A stretch of 64,000 bases of DNA from Nisaea sp. GTDB taxonomy: Bacteria; Pseudomonadota; Alphaproteobacteria; Thalassobaculales; Thalassobaculaceae. Positions within the stretch are counted from its first letter, which is position 1. Each line of letters begins with the position of its first letter. Below the pieces are notes generated by a model, which saw only the letters and a program-made list of their open reading frames with translations, was not told the DNA's origin and searched no databases. Of this stretch, positions 7,289 through 16,580 are shown in pieces. A program made the translations under genes and the position numbers. The stretch covers positions 39,072-103,071 of the forward strand of contig NZ_JAEPQA010000019.1 of assembly GCF_017640745.1 (NCBI RefSeq). Direction: 5' to 3'.

Positions 7289-9199
7289 TCAATCCCCATA
7301 GCCAAAGCGTTCAATTTCCGCGTGCAGCTCCTCGGCTGCCGCCATCAGTTTAGGCCCGTATCGCTGCCAGCGCGCCACGGCATGTCCGTAGAGGGGCTGC
7401 GTTACCTGCGCATAGCTCGGCGTCGCGATATAGCCCCGGCCGCGGGCGTGCTCGTGAAAGGCCAACAAGCGTTCGTCCCACTCCAGCCCGAGGAAGTTCA
7501 GCACCGGCTCGGTCGAGCCCCTCAGATCGCGCGTCATGTCCTCGTACCTGACCGTGACCACCGACAGGTTGAGGGTCTCCATGTAGCGCTCCCAGAGCGA
7601 GAAGACCTCGCGATAAAAACGGATGGTGTCATCCAGCGAGCAGAATACCGCCATGGAATGGTTGAGGCTGAAATTCTGCATCAGGCAGCTGAGGCAGACG
7701 TCGCAGGGATGACGTAGCGCCAGAATAAAGCGCGCGCGCGGAAACAGCCGCTTGATAAGTCCCGCATGGACAATGTTCAGCGGCATCTTGTCGATATAGA
7801 GCGCGCCATCCGACGGCACCATGAAGCGTGAGCGTTCAGCGAAATAGGCGGATCTGAGATCCGCAAGCTTCGCCTCCGACAGGGTCTCCAGCGCGCCCGG
7901 ATAGACCCCCTCCGCCCGTAGCCTGAGCGCCAGATTGGTAATCAGCGGACGCTCTTCCAAGACCTCCACACTCGGATGGGCATTGAGCACCTGATCCAGC
8001 AAGGTGGTGCCGGAGCGCGGAAACCCGACGAGAAATACGGGGTCCGGTTCGCCCGGAGCGGGGGCCGCCACATCCTTCGCCCAGGCAGGGACCTTGGAAT
8101 ATGCAACCGCCAGCTCCGCCACTTCGGAGAATGCACGACCCGGCTCGAGCTGACCGTCGCGGAATTCCTCGAACTGCACACGGTTGGCCGTCTCGAACCA
8201 TTCGAGGGCCTCCTCGCACTCCCCGAGCGCGTCCAATGTCTGCGCCAGTTCGAAACCGAGCCTGAACGTGTCGGGTCCTTGAGCAATTCCCTTCAGAGCC
8301 GGCACGAGCAACGATTTTGCCTCTTCGTGACGTTTCAGCCGCCGAAGCACGCGCCCTCGAAGAGCCGTCAGAAACTGATCCTGCGGCGCGAGGAAGCCTC
8401 CGTTCCGCGCAACCAGCAGCGCCTCTTCGAGAGCCGACTGCCGGTCGAGCAGCTCGGCGAGGAGCCTCAGGGATGCGGTTTGCCGCGGGTCCGCTGTAAC
8501 AGCACGCCGTGCCATCCGGACCGCCCGCGCGAGATCGCCGGTTTCACGGCAGAATTGCGCCAGCGCGCGAAGCACCCGCGGATCTGCTGTATCCCCGCGT
8601 AGAAGTTCGTCGAAGCGCTGCTTCGCGGCCTCGGTGCGGCCCATCGAGAGATAGATGCTGGCAAGATTGCTGCGGATCTCGATAGCGTCATCCCGCCGCG
8701 CGGCCCGTTCGAGCATTTCGGCGGCGCGCGGCAGGTTCCACTGACTGCGGTAGATCACCGCCAGATTGTTCAGCACAGCCGGATCGTCGCCCAGCGCCAG
8801 TGCCGTTTCGAGCGCGGGCGCCGCCACGTCGTAGCGCCCGAGTTCCAGCAAGATGCTGCCGTGGAGTTTCTGGACCTGCGGGTTATCGCGAAGCCGCCCG
8901 GCAATCGGCCCGAGCAGCTCGGCGGCGGAAGCGGCAGCACCTCTGTGGAACCGCACCTGCGCCAGGTTCACCGCGACCTGAAGTTCCGTCGCCGGTGCCA
9001 GACTGCGGGCCTTTTCCAGAAGCGCCTCGGCGCGCTCGAAATGCCCGCCGGACGCCTCCAGCATGCCGAACGTGTAGAACGGCCGCCAGTCACCCCCGGC
9101 CTTGCGCAAGACGCGCGCATATTTTTCGCGCGCATCCCTCCAGCGCCCGGCCGAAGCGAGGCGCTGGATCGGCCCGAGATCGTTGGACGCTGCTGCCAT
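7289..9199 (-). CDS. TPR-containing sulfotransferase
   Basis: A 636-residue two-part protein. Residues 1 to about 370 are tandem tetratricopeptide-like helical repeats (patterns such as ARSLAPATELQVAVNLAQV and NLASIYLSMGRTEAAKQRFDELL). Residues about 385-636 form a sulfotransferase domain, with the PAPS 5'-phosphosulfate loop VGFPRSGTTLLDQVLNAHP near 388-405, the RHPCDVCLSC 3'-phosphate motif and VRYEDM. TPR plus Sulfotransfer_3 resembles tyrosylprotein-sulfotransferase-like bacterial enzymes, so a protein or peptide acceptor is plausible, though carbohydrate acceptors are not excluded. It follows a single-domain sulfotransferase gene by 21 bases. Confidence 0.88.
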   Translation of the reverse strand: MAAASNDLGPIQRLASAGRWRDAREKYARVLRKAGGDWRPFYTFGMLEASGGHFERAEALLEKARSLAPATELQVAVNLAQVRFHRGAAASAAELLGPIAGRLRDNPQVQKLHGSILLELGRYDVAAPALETALALGDDPAVLNNLAVIYRSQWNLPRAAEMLERAARRDDAIEIRSNLASIYLSMGRTEAAKQRFDELLRGDTADPRVLRALAQFCRETGDLARAVRMARRAVTADPRQTASLRLLAELLDRQSALEEALLVARNGGFLAPQDQFLTALRGRVLRRLKRHEEAKSLLVPALKGIAQGPDTFRLGFELAQTLDALGECEEALEWFETANRVQFEEFRDGQLEPGRAFSEVAELAVAYSKVPAWAKDVAAPAPGEPDPVFLVGFPRSGTTLLDQVLNAHPSVEVLEERPLITNLALRLRAEGVYPGALETLSEAKLADLRSAYFAERSRFMVPSDGALYIDKMPLNIVHAGLIKRLFPRARFILALRHPCDVCLSCLMQNFSLNHSMAVFCSLDDTIRFYREVFSLWERYMETLNLSVVTVRYEDMTRDLRGSTEPVLNFLGLEWDERLLAFHEHARGRGYIATPSYAQVTQPLYGHAVARWQRYGPKLMAAAEELHAEIERFGYGD

Positions 9200-9220
9200 T
9201 CAAACCCCGATATCGACGGA

Positions 9221-10066
9221 TCAGACGCGCGGCGTTCCTGACTTGGAAATATATCCAAGCTCCAGGAGCAGATCGTAATGGCGCTCGGTCAGGCGTTTCA
9301 CGTGATCCTCGCTGAGCACCTGCCGGTAGCCGCCGACGCCGCCGGCACGGAAGAATTTCTGCGACTGGTGCACCCGCTCGCGGAAACCTGTCTGCTTCTC
9401 CTGGCCGGCGACCACAGAAAAGCTGCTGTTTCGGATCGCGCGCTTCAGTCTTTCGGAGTCCTTCGGCACACCGAGATACCGCATGAAGGCTCCGAACGCC
9501 TTGGTCGGATTCTTTGCCATCGCCTCGTATTTCAGGGTCAGCGGATTGAAATTCTCGACGGCGTGCCAGCTCCGGTAGTGATCGGTCCAGGTGCCCAGCA
9601 CCTGGAATACGGCAGCCTTTGTCGTCCGGGTCGTCTGCAGATAGGAGGTCATGGCCTCCACCGCATCGTCCAGCGAGAGCCGGTAATGGTCCGCATAGGA
9701 AACCGTTACGTCGTAGACGTTGCGCACGACATAGACGGCGCCGGCCGTATGCTCGAGATGAATCAGCGGTCGGCCTTCATGCATCATCAGCGCGTTATGC
9801 GTCTTCACGATCGCGGTTTCCGGCTGCGACGCCCAGGATTTCTGCAGCGGCTCGCGAAGCGCATGGATATCCGCATCGCTCAGCTGCGCAAGCGGCTTGC
9901 CGGCGATCTGTTCATAGAGCGGCCCCATCATGTCGCCGAACCGCACGACCCCGAGATCGTTGATCGAAACCGGCTCCGGGCTGTTCCGGAACAGGTTCTC
10001 GATGAAGATCCGGAGCCAGGTGTTGCCCGATTTGGGAAAGGAGGCGAGCCACAGAATACCGCTCAT
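9221..10066 (-). CDS. Sulfotransferase domain protein
   Basis: A 281-residue cytosolic sulfotransferase (Sulfotransfer_1 type). The PAPS-binding loop ASFPKSGNTWLR is at residues 8-19. VYVVRNVYDVTVSYADHY supplies the 3'-phosphate-binding Arg/Ser, and the RERVHQSQKFFRAGGVGGYR segment near the C-terminus matches the family's RKG-type motif region. It transfers sulfate from PAPS to a hydroxyl or amine. It starts 19 bases after the cupin gene ends and precedes the TPR-sulfotransferase, so the three are one transcript. The acceptor is unknown. Confidence 0.88.
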   Translation of the reverse strand: MSGILWLASFPKSGNTWLRIFIENLFRNSPEPVSINDLGVVRFGDMMGPLYEQIAGKPLAQLSDADIHALREPLQKSWASQPETAIVKTHNALMMHEGRPLIHLEHTAGAVYVVRNVYDVTVSYADHYRLSLDDAVEAMTSYLQTTRTTKAAVFQVLGTWTDHYRSWHAVENFNPLTLKYEAMAKNPTKAFGAFMRYLGVPKDSERLKRAIRNSSFSVVAGQEKQTGFRERVHQSQKFFRAGGVGGYRQVLSEDHVKRLTERHYDLLLELGYISKSGTPRV

Positions 10067-10085
10067 CGCGCTGTTTCCAGAATCG

Positions 10086-11273
10086 TCATCCGCGCAGCCG
10101 CCAGATCACCCCGTGTTTGGCGAGCGCACCCAGGAGCGCCTCGAACTGCGGAACCCGGTCCGGGAAGGCCGCACGAAGGTCGGAAAGCCAGATTTCTTCC
10201 GACCCGACGATTTTCTCGACGACCGCGTAGTCCTCTTTCGCAATGTCGAGGCTGAAGCCTTCTCCGCTGAGAGTCGCCGCCTGCCCCCTGCGCGCCAGCT
10301 TCACCGGGCGCCGTGTGACCATGAAGTAGATATCGGGCGTGCGGTCGGGAAGATTATGGCGCACCACCTTGTCGGCCACCTGAGCCATCAGATAGCCGCG
10401 GACATGATTGTGGAACTCCGGCCGTGCCATATGTTCTGCAACCTTCTTGCCAAGCTCCGTGATGTAGTTGGCAAGGTCATCCCCGTCATCGAAATGTGGG
10501 ATTCGCTTCCGGAAGAACTCGTCCTGATGGAGATACGGGGTCAGCATGTTGAGCGAGGAGTGACCGTCGACATAGGTGGCGCCGAAGGACAGGTGCAGCG
10601 ACGCGGTATCCGTGGTCATCGCGTCGTGATAGAGCCCGCGCGGCAGGTAGAGCACATCGCCCGGGCGCATCACGATCTGCTGCATGACCTCGCCCTTCTG
10701 CTGATTGTGCTGCTCACGGGAGAAGTCGCCCGGACGGACCCGCGGCACATCGATCGCCTCGTTGACCCGTCCCCGATAGATGTTCCAGGTCTTCTCGCCC
10801 TCGATCTGGATCGCGAAGACGCACATCGTATCGAAGTGAGAGTGATAAGCCTGAACGCTTTTCCAGGAACAATAGGCGTTGCAGGACGCGTGCGTGCCGG
10901 TCAGACGTTCGATGAACCGGGTGGCATCCTGGATCGAGGGATGAATTCCCTCGATGAAGTCGAGGACCAGGCTTGCGCCCTTGGACATCAGGAAACGGAC
11001 GCGTTCGGGATCGGGAACGAGAACGTTGGCGCCCCTGCGGTCGCGTCCCGGCTGGCAATACTGCTCGGACGGCAGGACGTTGCCGTCCACAGCCATCTCC
11101 ATAAAACTTGCGTTCCACAGTTTCGACCGGTTGATCAGGTCATTCATTTGTTCCCAGCTGAAGAGCGCGTCGACCGGATCGAAGGAGCCTTTTTCGAAGT
11201 AATAGGCCTTGTCCCAGTAATCGCTCAAGAACTGGTCGCGGGTGATTTTCTTGAAGAAATTCTCGAACTGCAC
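10086..11273 (-). CDS. JmjC-type cupin (Cupin_4) Fe(II)/2-oxoglutarate oxygenase
   Basis: A 395-residue cupin of the JmjC/ribosomal-oxygenase group. The iron triad can be read as H146-x-D148 in AYHSHFDT and H216 in LPRGLYHDA. IEGEKTWNIYRGR and RPGDVLYLPRG are the expected cupin strands, and the opening FLSDYWDKAYYFEKG resembles YcfD/MINA-type proteins. About 150 C-terminal residues probably make the dimerisation and winged-helix part. Such enzymes hydroxylate protein side chains (known examples: ribosomal proteins L16 and L27a). The start is a GTG with GAGGGGG upstream. It heads the operon with two sulfotransferases; whether its target is ribosomal or an operon-specific substrate is open. Confidence 0.82.
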   Translation of the reverse strand: MQFENFFKKITRDQFLSDYWDKAYYFEKGSFDPVDALFSWEQMNDLINRSKLWNASFMEMAVDGNVLPSEQYCQPGRDRRGANVLVPDPERVRFLMSKGASLVLDFIEGIHPSIQDATRFIERLTGTHASCNAYCSWKSVQAYHSHFDTMCVFAIQIEGEKTWNIYRGRVNEAIDVPRVRPGDFSREQHNQQKGEVMQQIVMRPGDVLYLPRGLYHDAMTTDTASLHLSFGATYVDGHSSLNMLTPYLHQDEFFRKRIPHFDDGDDLANYITELGKKVAEHMARPEFHNHVRGYLMAQVADKVVRHNLPDRTPDIYFMVTRRPVKLARRGQAATLSGEGFSLDIAKEDYAVVEKIVGSEEIWLSDLRAAFPDRVPQFEALLGALAKHGVIWRLRG

Positions 11274-11307
11274 GCTCTCGCCCCCTCATTCCGGTCTGCT
11301 TCGGATG

Positions 11308-11335
11308 TGTATATCAGGGGCTGGGACAGTTCCAA
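11308..11335 (-). promoter_or_regulatory. Probable sigma-70 promoter of the cupin-sulfotransferase operon
   Basis: Read on the minus strand, TTGGAA (11330-11335) and TATACA (11308-11313) are 16 bases apart. Transcription from here would give a leader of about 28 bases before the GTG at 11273, with GAGGGGG in it. It lies just beyond the porin terminator, so the operon would be independent of the porin gene. Confidence 0.45.
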
Positions 11336-11365
11336 AGCGGCAGACGGCAAATCAGATGCATGCCG

Positions 11366-11399
11366 CAAAAAGAAAAGGGGCCGCACAAGGCGGCCCCTT
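11366..11399 (-). terminator. Rho-independent terminator of the porin gene
   Basis: A ten-base-pair GC-rich stem (11375-11384 with 11390-11399) closes a five-base loop. In the minus-strand transcript it is followed by a U-rich tract (TTTTCTTTTT). It starts about 25 bases after the porin stop codon. Confidence 0.85.
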
Positions 11400-11423
11400 C
11401 CCGAAGTCCGTAATCCCGGAGGA

Positions 11424-12527
11424 TTAGAAGGACAGCTTCATGCCGACGACGAAGAAGGTGCCATCGGTACCTTCCGCGCCAGTGTTGTCGGTGTCGTACT
11501 CGGTGTGGCCGAGGGTGGCCGCAGCGGTCACGCCCGGGCCGAGCGCGTACTTGCCGGACAGAGCATAGGTGTTCTGTTCGCCGGTACCGGAGGTCACACC
11601 GGCAGTGGTGGAACCTTCACGCTCGCCGTGGAACCAGCCGAGGCTGACGCCCCACGGGCCAGAGGCATAAGCGACGCCGAGGTTGTAGCCTTCTTCGTCC
11701 AGGGCATCGGTGGTGCCTTCGGACTTGGCATAGGACGCGCCGGCGGAGAAGCCGCCGAAGCCGACGGTCAGGCCGAGGGCCCAAGCAGCCGGGTCGTCCT
11801 GACCAGCGGTCGCACCTTCGGTGAACGTGCCGTAACCACCGGAAACGCCGAGGTCGAAGCCGCCGAGGTCACGCTTGAAGTTGGCACCGATCGCATAGCC
11901 GTCAGAGAAGCTGGCGTTGCGGTCCGGCTGACCGTTGGCGTCCTGGCCGTTGTCCGGAATATAGGACACACCAAGCTGGAAGCCTTCGATACGCGGCGTG
12001 TAGTAGGTCAGCTTTTCGGAGTCGTTGGTCCGGTTCGGCTCAACGTTGGTGGAACCGAACGGGCTGCGGAAGAAGCCGCCGGAGACGGAAGCCGGCTGGG
12101 TCACCCAGTCGCCCTGGTCACCGGAGTTGATGCCGATGCCATACTCGTCCGGAGCATAGTTCATCTTGTAGAGAGCGGAGTTCTCAGAACCCAGGTTGAT
12201 CTCACCAAAGTTGCCTTTGACGATCAGGTAGGATTCGTCGATCTGGTCACCAGCGTTGCTGTTGGCTTCCAGCTGGACGTTGATGCCGACAGAAATGCCG
12301 TTGTCCAGGGTGGTCATGCCGGTGAAGTGGATTTCGGAGTCGGACTTGACGTCGAAACCGCTGTAGTCGTTGGTGGAACCGGTGCCTTCGTCCTGAGAGA
12401 CGTAGCCGAACCACTGTTCCATGTAACCGCCGACAGACACTTTGAGCTTTTCAGCAGCGTCCGCGGACGGCGAGGCGATCATGCCAGCGGCAACAATCGC
12501 GGTCGTTCCGAGAAGAATCTTTTTCAT
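11424..12527 (-). CDS. Outer-membrane porin (Gram-negative porin, Porin_4 type)
   Basis: A 367-residue trimeric-porin-type beta-barrel. A classical signal peptide (MKKILLGTTAIVAAGM...) with probable cleavage after ADA at residue 24 is followed by alternating hydrophobic strands such as NGISVGINVQLEA and FGEINLGSENSALYKM, typical of alphaproteobacterial porins. The chain ends in FFVVGMKLSF, whose terminal Phe is the BAM-recognition signal. It would carry small hydrophilic solutes across the outer membrane. Its codon use looks more uniform than that of its neighbours, as expected of a highly expressed gene. An AGGGG site precedes the ATG and a strong terminator follows. Confidence 0.93.
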   Translation of the reverse strand: MKKILLGTTAIVAAGMIASPSADAAEKLKVSVGGYMEQWFGYVSQDEGTGSTNDYSGFDVKSDSEIHFTGMTTLDNGISVGINVQLEANSNAGDQIDESYLIVKGNFGEINLGSENSALYKMNYAPDEYGIGINSGDQGDWVTQPASVSGGFFRSPFGSTNVEPNRTNDSEKLTYYTPRIEGFQLGVSYIPDNGQDANGQPDRNASFSDGYAIGANFKRDLGGFDLGVSGGYGTFTEGATAGQDDPAAWALGLTVGFGGFSAGASYAKSEGTTDALDEEGYNLGVAYASGPWGVSLGWFHGEREGSTTAGVTSGTGEQNTYALSGKYALGPGVTAAATLGHTEYDTDNTGAEGTDGTFFVVGMKLSF

Positions 12528-12864
12528 TTTCCCCTACTCCCGAGAGTCGTCGGTTGAATTAACGCGGTCAGTTGAATGCAGATGAACTGCTTAACCCCCT
12601 AACCTGACGTCAAAGCATCACTATTCGGTCCCCCTGTGACCGTCAAGAAAGACAGGCCGGACATTTATGCAAATCTGTCTCAATGTGGCGAAAATGCCAC
12701 AAACCCATGGCACATCGGGGATTTATCGGATTTAGTGCCGACTCGACGGCTGCCTCCACATGGCAAGTTGTTCCGAACCCATAGAAACGGTAAAAGGCGT
12801 CTCGACCACATGAAAAACGCGAGTGCGAATCTTGGCTGATTTAAGGATTCCGGGGCTTTTGGGA
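12528..12864. other. Divergent intergenic region between porin and DUF3576 genes
   Basis: This 337-base stretch carries the upstream regions of two divergent genes. I see an inverted repeat TGTGGC-gaaaat-GCCACA at 12684-12701, and two TTGACG hexamers on the minus strand (12640-12645 and about 12606-12611) that could be -35 boxes for the porin, without a convincing -10. A 67-codon frame at 12636-12839 has no ribosome site and no recognisable product, and I do not count it as a gene. Confidence 0.5.
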
Positions 12865-13398
12865 ATGTGCGGCCGACTGAAATACGCGGCTCTGTTGGGC
12901 GTGTTCGCCCTTGCGGCATGCGAAGGCGCGGATATCGAGTACGAATATCCGCGCTCCGGGCCGGGCGGCCGGCCGACCTATGAGAAAGAGTCAAAAGTCT
13001 TCGGCGAGGACGGCTTCACACTCTTCGGAGAGGATGCCGACAAGCAGCAACAGCAGGGGGCACTCGGTTCGGGCATTGCGGTGAACAGCTTTCTCTGGCG
13101 CGCCTCGCTCGACACCATTTCCTTTATGCCGCTCGCATCCGCGGATCCGTTCGGTGGCGTGATCATCACCGACTGGTACTCGCCGCCGGAAACCCCGAAC
13201 GAGCGCTTCAAGATCAATATCTTCATCCTCGATCGGGCACTCCGGTCGGACGGCGTGCGCGCGAAGGTGTTCAAACAGCGCATCGCGGCCGACGGCCAGT
13301 GGCAGGACATCGGAACCGAGGAGAAGCTCCATCGGGATCTGGAGGATGCGATCCTCACCCGTGCGCGCCAACTACGGATCGGCACCACCGGGAACTGA
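12865..13398 (+). CDS. DUF3576 lipoprotein
   Basis: A 177-residue predicted lipoprotein. After [14 protein letters not shown] a lipobox LAAC places the lipidated Cys near residue 19. The body carries the DUF3576 pattern: [32 protein letters not shown], then a TDWY and RAKVFKQ region. The family is restricted largely to alphaproteobacteria and is of unknown function in the envelope. I start at ATG 12865 because it gives a clean signal peptide; the frame is open to a GTG at 12823. It sits just before leuS, separated by a terminator. The leuS-lptE-holA neighbourhood suggests an outer-membrane role, by context only. Confidence 0.85.
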   Translation: MCGRLKYAALLGVFALAACEGADIEYEYPRSGPGGRPTYEKESKVFGEDGFTLFGEDADKQQQQGALGSGIAVNSFLWRASLDTISFMPLASADPFGGVIITDWYSPPETPNERFKINIFILDRALRSDGVRAKVFKQRIAADGQWQDIGTEEKLHRDLEDAILTRARQLRIGTTGN

Positions 13399-13423
13399 CG
13401 CCGGAGAGGTGTATCCAGACCGC

Positions 13424-13449
13424 CCGGCTCCTGATGGGGAGCCGGTTTT
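13424..13449 (+). terminator. Rho-independent terminator after the DUF3576 gene
   Basis: CCGGCTCC (13424-13431) pairs with GGAGCCGG (13438-13445) over a six-base loop, directly followed by TTTT. It lies 26 bases beyond the DUF3576 stop and 44 bases before leuS, so it separates the two transcripts or attenuates read-through into leuS. Confidence 0.75.
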
Positions 13450-13492
13450 GAAGACGATCAGGCGCCCGGGCGCCAAAGACCAAGGCCAAGAG

Positions 13493-16054
13493 ATGTCCCG
13501 TTACAATTTTCGCGAAACCGAGTCGAAGTGGCAGCGTGTCTGGGAAGAGCAGCACTGCTTCGAAGTGAGCGAAGATCCGGAAAAGCCGAAATACTATGTC
13601 CTCGAGATGTTCCCCTATCCGTCCGGGCGCATCCATATGGGGCATGTGCGGAACTATACGCTTGGCGACCTCGTCGCCCGCTACAAGAAGGCGAAGGGCT
13701 TCAATGTCCTGCACCCGATGGGCTGGGACGCCTTCGGCTTGCCGGCGGAGAACGCGGCCTTCGAGCGCGGCGTGCATCCGGCGAAATGGACGCACGAGAA
13801 CATCGCCTCCATGCGCGAGCAGCTGAAAAGCATGGGGCTGTCCTACGACTGGCGGCGGGAGATCGCGACCTGCGATCCGTCCTATTACCGCCACGAGCAG
13901 AAAATGTTCCTCGACTTCTACAAGGCGGGGCTCGCCTACAAGAAGGAGAGTTGGGTCAACTGGGATCCGGTCGAGAACACGGTGCTCGCCAACGAGCAGG
14001 TGATCGACGGCATGGGCTGGCGCTCCGGCGCCCCGGTCGAGAAGCGCCTGCTGTCGCAATGGTTCCTGAAGATCACCGAATATGCCGACGAGCTGCTGGA
14101 AGCGCTTGAGGGTCTGGACCGCTGGCCCGACCGTGTCACGCTCATGCAGCACAACTGGATCGGCAAGTCGGAGGGCGCCCGCGTCTTCTTCAAGCTGAAA
14201 GACAACGAGGAGAAGCTCGAGGTCTTTACCACGCGTCCCGATACGCTCTACGGCGCGTCCTTCTGCGCAATCGCGGCAAACCACCCGATCGCGGCGCAGG
14301 TGGCGGAGAACAACCCGGCGCTCAAGGAGTTCATCGCCGAGTGCAACCGCATGGGCACCAGCGAAACCGAAATCGAGACGGCCGAGAAGAAAGGCTTCGA
14401 TACCGGACTCAAGGTCGTCCATCCGCTCGACGAAAGCTGGGAACTACCGGTCTATGTCGCGAATTTCGTGCTGATGGAATACGGCACCGGCGCGATCTTC
14501 GGCTGTCCGGCGCACGATCAGCGCGACCTCGACTTCGCCCGTAAATACGACCTGCCGGTGACGCCGGTCGTGCTGCCGCCCGATGCCGACGCCGCGAGCT
14601 TCGAGGTCGGAACCGAAGCCTATGTCGGTCCGGGCAAGATCTACAATTCGGACTTCCTCGACGGGCTGTCGGTCGACGAGGCCAAATCGAAAGTGGCAGA
14701 ACGCCTGCAGTCAATGGGGTGCGGCGAAAAGACGACGACCTATCGCCTGCGCGACTGGGGCGTTTCCCGCCAGCGGTACTGGGGCTGCCCGGTTCCCTTC
14801 ATTCACTGCCCGGATTGCGGCGAGGTTCCGGTTCCGGAAGCGGACCTCCCGGTCGAACTGCCGGAAGACGTCGAGTTCGAGGGTGCCGGCAACCCGCTCG
14901 ACCGGCATCCGACCTGGAAGCACGTTGCCTGCCCGAGCTGCGGCGGCAAGGCCGAGCGCGAGACCGATACGTTCGACACGTTCTTCGAATCCTCCTGGTA
15001 CTTCGCGCGCTTCGCCGACGCCGAGGCCGAGAACGCCTTCTCGAAGGAGGCGGCGGAGTACTGGCTGCCGGTCGACCAGTATATCGGCGGCATCGAGCAC
15101 GCCGTCCTGCACCTGCTCTATTCCCGCTTCTTCACCCGCGCGCTGAAGAAATGCGGCTACCTCAATCTCGACGAGCCCTTCGCCGGCCTGATGACCCAGG
15201 GCATGGTCTGTCACGAGACCTACAAGGATGAGAAAGGCGCCTGGCTGTTTCCGACCGAGGTGAGGAAGGAAGGTTCCGGCTTCGTCAAGGCTGCCGACGG
15301 AACGCCCGTCAAGGCCGGCCGCATCGAGAAGATGAGCAAGTCGAAGCGTAACGTGGTCGATCCGGAAAACATCATCGGCAGCTATGGCGCCGACACGGCC
15401 CGGCTCTTCATGCTGTCGGACTCGCCGCCGGAGCGCGATCTCGAATGGACCGAGTCCGGGGTCGAGGGATCCTGGCGCTATCTCAGCCGTCTCTGGCGCC
15501 TGATCACCGAGCCGGCGAAACCCTTCGCGCCGCGCGGCACCGCCCGGCCGGCCGAGCTTTCCGGCAAGGCGGAAGCGGCCGAGAAGGCCGTGCACAAGGC
15601 AATCAAGGGGATCGGGGAGGCGATCGAGCGGTTCCGCTTCAATACGGCGGTCGCCCAGGTGCGCGAACTCAGCAACACCCTCGCGGAACTTGACGGTGAC
15701 GACGAGGGCTCCGCCTGGGCCCGCCGTTTCGGCTACGAGACCCTGGTCCGGCTGGTCGAACCGATGGTTCCGCATATCGCCGAGGAACTCTGGGTCGAAC
15801 TGGGCGGCGAAGGCCTGCTCACGAACGTGCCCTGGCCCGTCTTTAGCGAGGATTTGGTACGCGACGACACGCTTACCATCGCCGTACAGGTCAACGGAAA
15901 GTTGCGCGGCACAATAGAAGCTGCACGCGATGCGGACAAATCCGGTGTCGAGGAAGCCGCACTGGCCCTCGAGAACGTGCAGAAGATCCTCGAAGGCAAG
16001 GCTCCGCGCCGGGTTATCGTGGTTCCCAACAAGATTGTGAATATCGTTGCCTAG
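13493..16054 (+). CDS. leuS: Leucyl-tRNA synthetase
   Basis: An 853-residue class Ia synthetase of normal length that charges tRNA-Leu. The HIGH-type motif reads HMGH at 48-51 in [15 protein letters not shown] and KMSKS is at 613-617. The CP1 editing domain includes [12 protein letters not shown], and a zinc-ribbon pair CPDC...CPSC lies at about 438-485. The ATG at 13493 begins the conserved [14 protein letters not shown] opening; the open frame extends 49 codons upstream without similarity. Its stop overlaps the start of lptE. Confidence 0.97.
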   Translation: MSRYNFRETESKWQRVWEEQHCFEVSEDPEKPKYYVLEMFPYPSGRIHMGHVRNYTLGDLVARYKKAKGFNVLHPMGWDAFGLPAENAAFERGVHPAKWTHENIASMREQLKSMGLSYDWRREIATCDPSYYRHEQKMFLDFYKAGLAYKKESWVNWDPVENTVLANEQVIDGMGWRSGAPVEKRLLSQWFLKITEYADELLEALEGLDRWPDRVTLMQHNWIGKSEGARVFFKLKDNEEKLEVFTTRPDTLYGASFCAIAANHPIAAQVAENNPALKEFIAECNRMGTSETEIETAEKKGFDTGLKVVHPLDESWELPVYVANFVLMEYGTGAIFGCPAHDQRDLDFARKYDLPVTPVVLPPDADAASFEVGTEAYVGPGKIYNSDFLDGLSVDEAKSKVAERLQSMGCGEKTTTYRLRDWGVSRQRYWGCPVPFIHCPDCGEVPVPEADLPVELPEDVEFEGAGNPLDRHPTWKHVACPSCGGKAERETDTFDTFFESSWYFARFADAEAENAFSKEAAEYWLPVDQYIGGIEHAVLHLLYSRFFTRALKKCGYLNLDEPFAGLMTQGMVCHETYKDEKGAWLFPTEVRKEGSGFVKAADGTPVKAGRIEKMSKSKRNVVDPENIIGSYGADTARLFMLSDSPPERDLEWTESGVEGSWRYLSRLWRLITEPAKPFAPRGTARPAELSGKAEAAEKAVHKAIKGIGEAIERFRFNTAVAQVRELSNTLAELDGDDEGSAWARRFGYETLVRLVEPMVPHIAEELWVELGGEGLLTNVPWPVFSEDLVRDDTLTIAVQVNGKLRGTIEAARDADKSGVEEAALALENVQKILEGKAPRRVIVVPNKIVNIVA

Positions 16055-16568
16055 AGCGCTTACCGCCTCCGTCCTGGTTCTTCTCCTCGCCCTCGGCGCC
16101 TGCGGGTTCCAGCCGGTCTACGGGAAACGGGCCGGCGAGAGCGGGCGGCAGAGCGCCGTGACGGAGGATCTCGCCTCGATCGCGATCTCGACGATCGCGG
16201 ACCGGGCCGGTCAGCTGCTCCGCAACAGCCTGCTCGACAAGTTGACCCCTCGGGGCACGCCGGGCCGCGCACGATACCGGCTCGATGTCGGTCTGAGCGA
16301 GACGCGGTCCAATCTTGTGATCCTGAAAGATTCGACTTCGACCTTCGCCAAGGTCCGGTTCGCGGCCACCTTCGTTCTGGTCGACCTGGAGACGGGACAG
16401 CCGGTGCATCGCGGACAATCCGAGTCCACGACCACCTTCAACCGGGTAGATTCGGATTTCGCAACGCTTTCCGCCGAGAAAGATGCGCGCAGGCGCGCCG
16501 CCGATGAAATCAGCGAGGATATCCGGCTGCGTCTCGGTCTTTATTTCAATCGCCTGCGCAGCTCCTGA
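16047..16568 (+). CDS. lptE: LPS-assembly lipoprotein LptE
   Basis: A 173-residue outer-membrane lipoprotein that plugs the LptD barrel in the LPS export machine. The signal [19 protein letters not shown] gives the lipidated Cys at 19, followed by GFQPVYG, the usual LptE opening. The TTG start overlaps the leuS stop by eight bases and is the only start giving a complete signal peptide, so translation is probably coupled. The leuS-lptE-holA order is the same as in most proteobacteria and supports the call. Confidence 0.92.
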   Translation: MPRALTASVLVLLLALGACGFQPVYGKRAGESGRQSAVTEDLASIAISTIADRAGQLLRNSLLDKLTPRGTPGRARYRLDVGLSETRSNLVILKDSTSTFAKVRFAATFVLVDLETGQPVHRGQSESTTTFNRVDSDFATLSAEKDARRRAADEISEDIRLRLGLYFNRLRSS

Positions 16569-16580
16569 CGGAGATCTGCG

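Noticed and set aside
11320..11362. A 15-codon minus-strand frame between the porin terminator and the cupin gene, considered as a sulfated-peptide substrate
   Set aside because: It overlaps the probable promoter, has no ribosome binding site and encodes no tyrosine.
9930..12557. Very long plus-strand open frame (875 codons) opposite the cupin and porin genes
   Set aside because: It lies antisense to two well-recognised genes, and its translation has no domain features. High-GC codon bias keeps the opposite frame open.
12636..12839. 67-codon frame in the porin-DUF3576 gap
   Set aside because: No Shine-Dalgarno, no recognisable domain, and it overlaps the likely promoter region of both neighbours.
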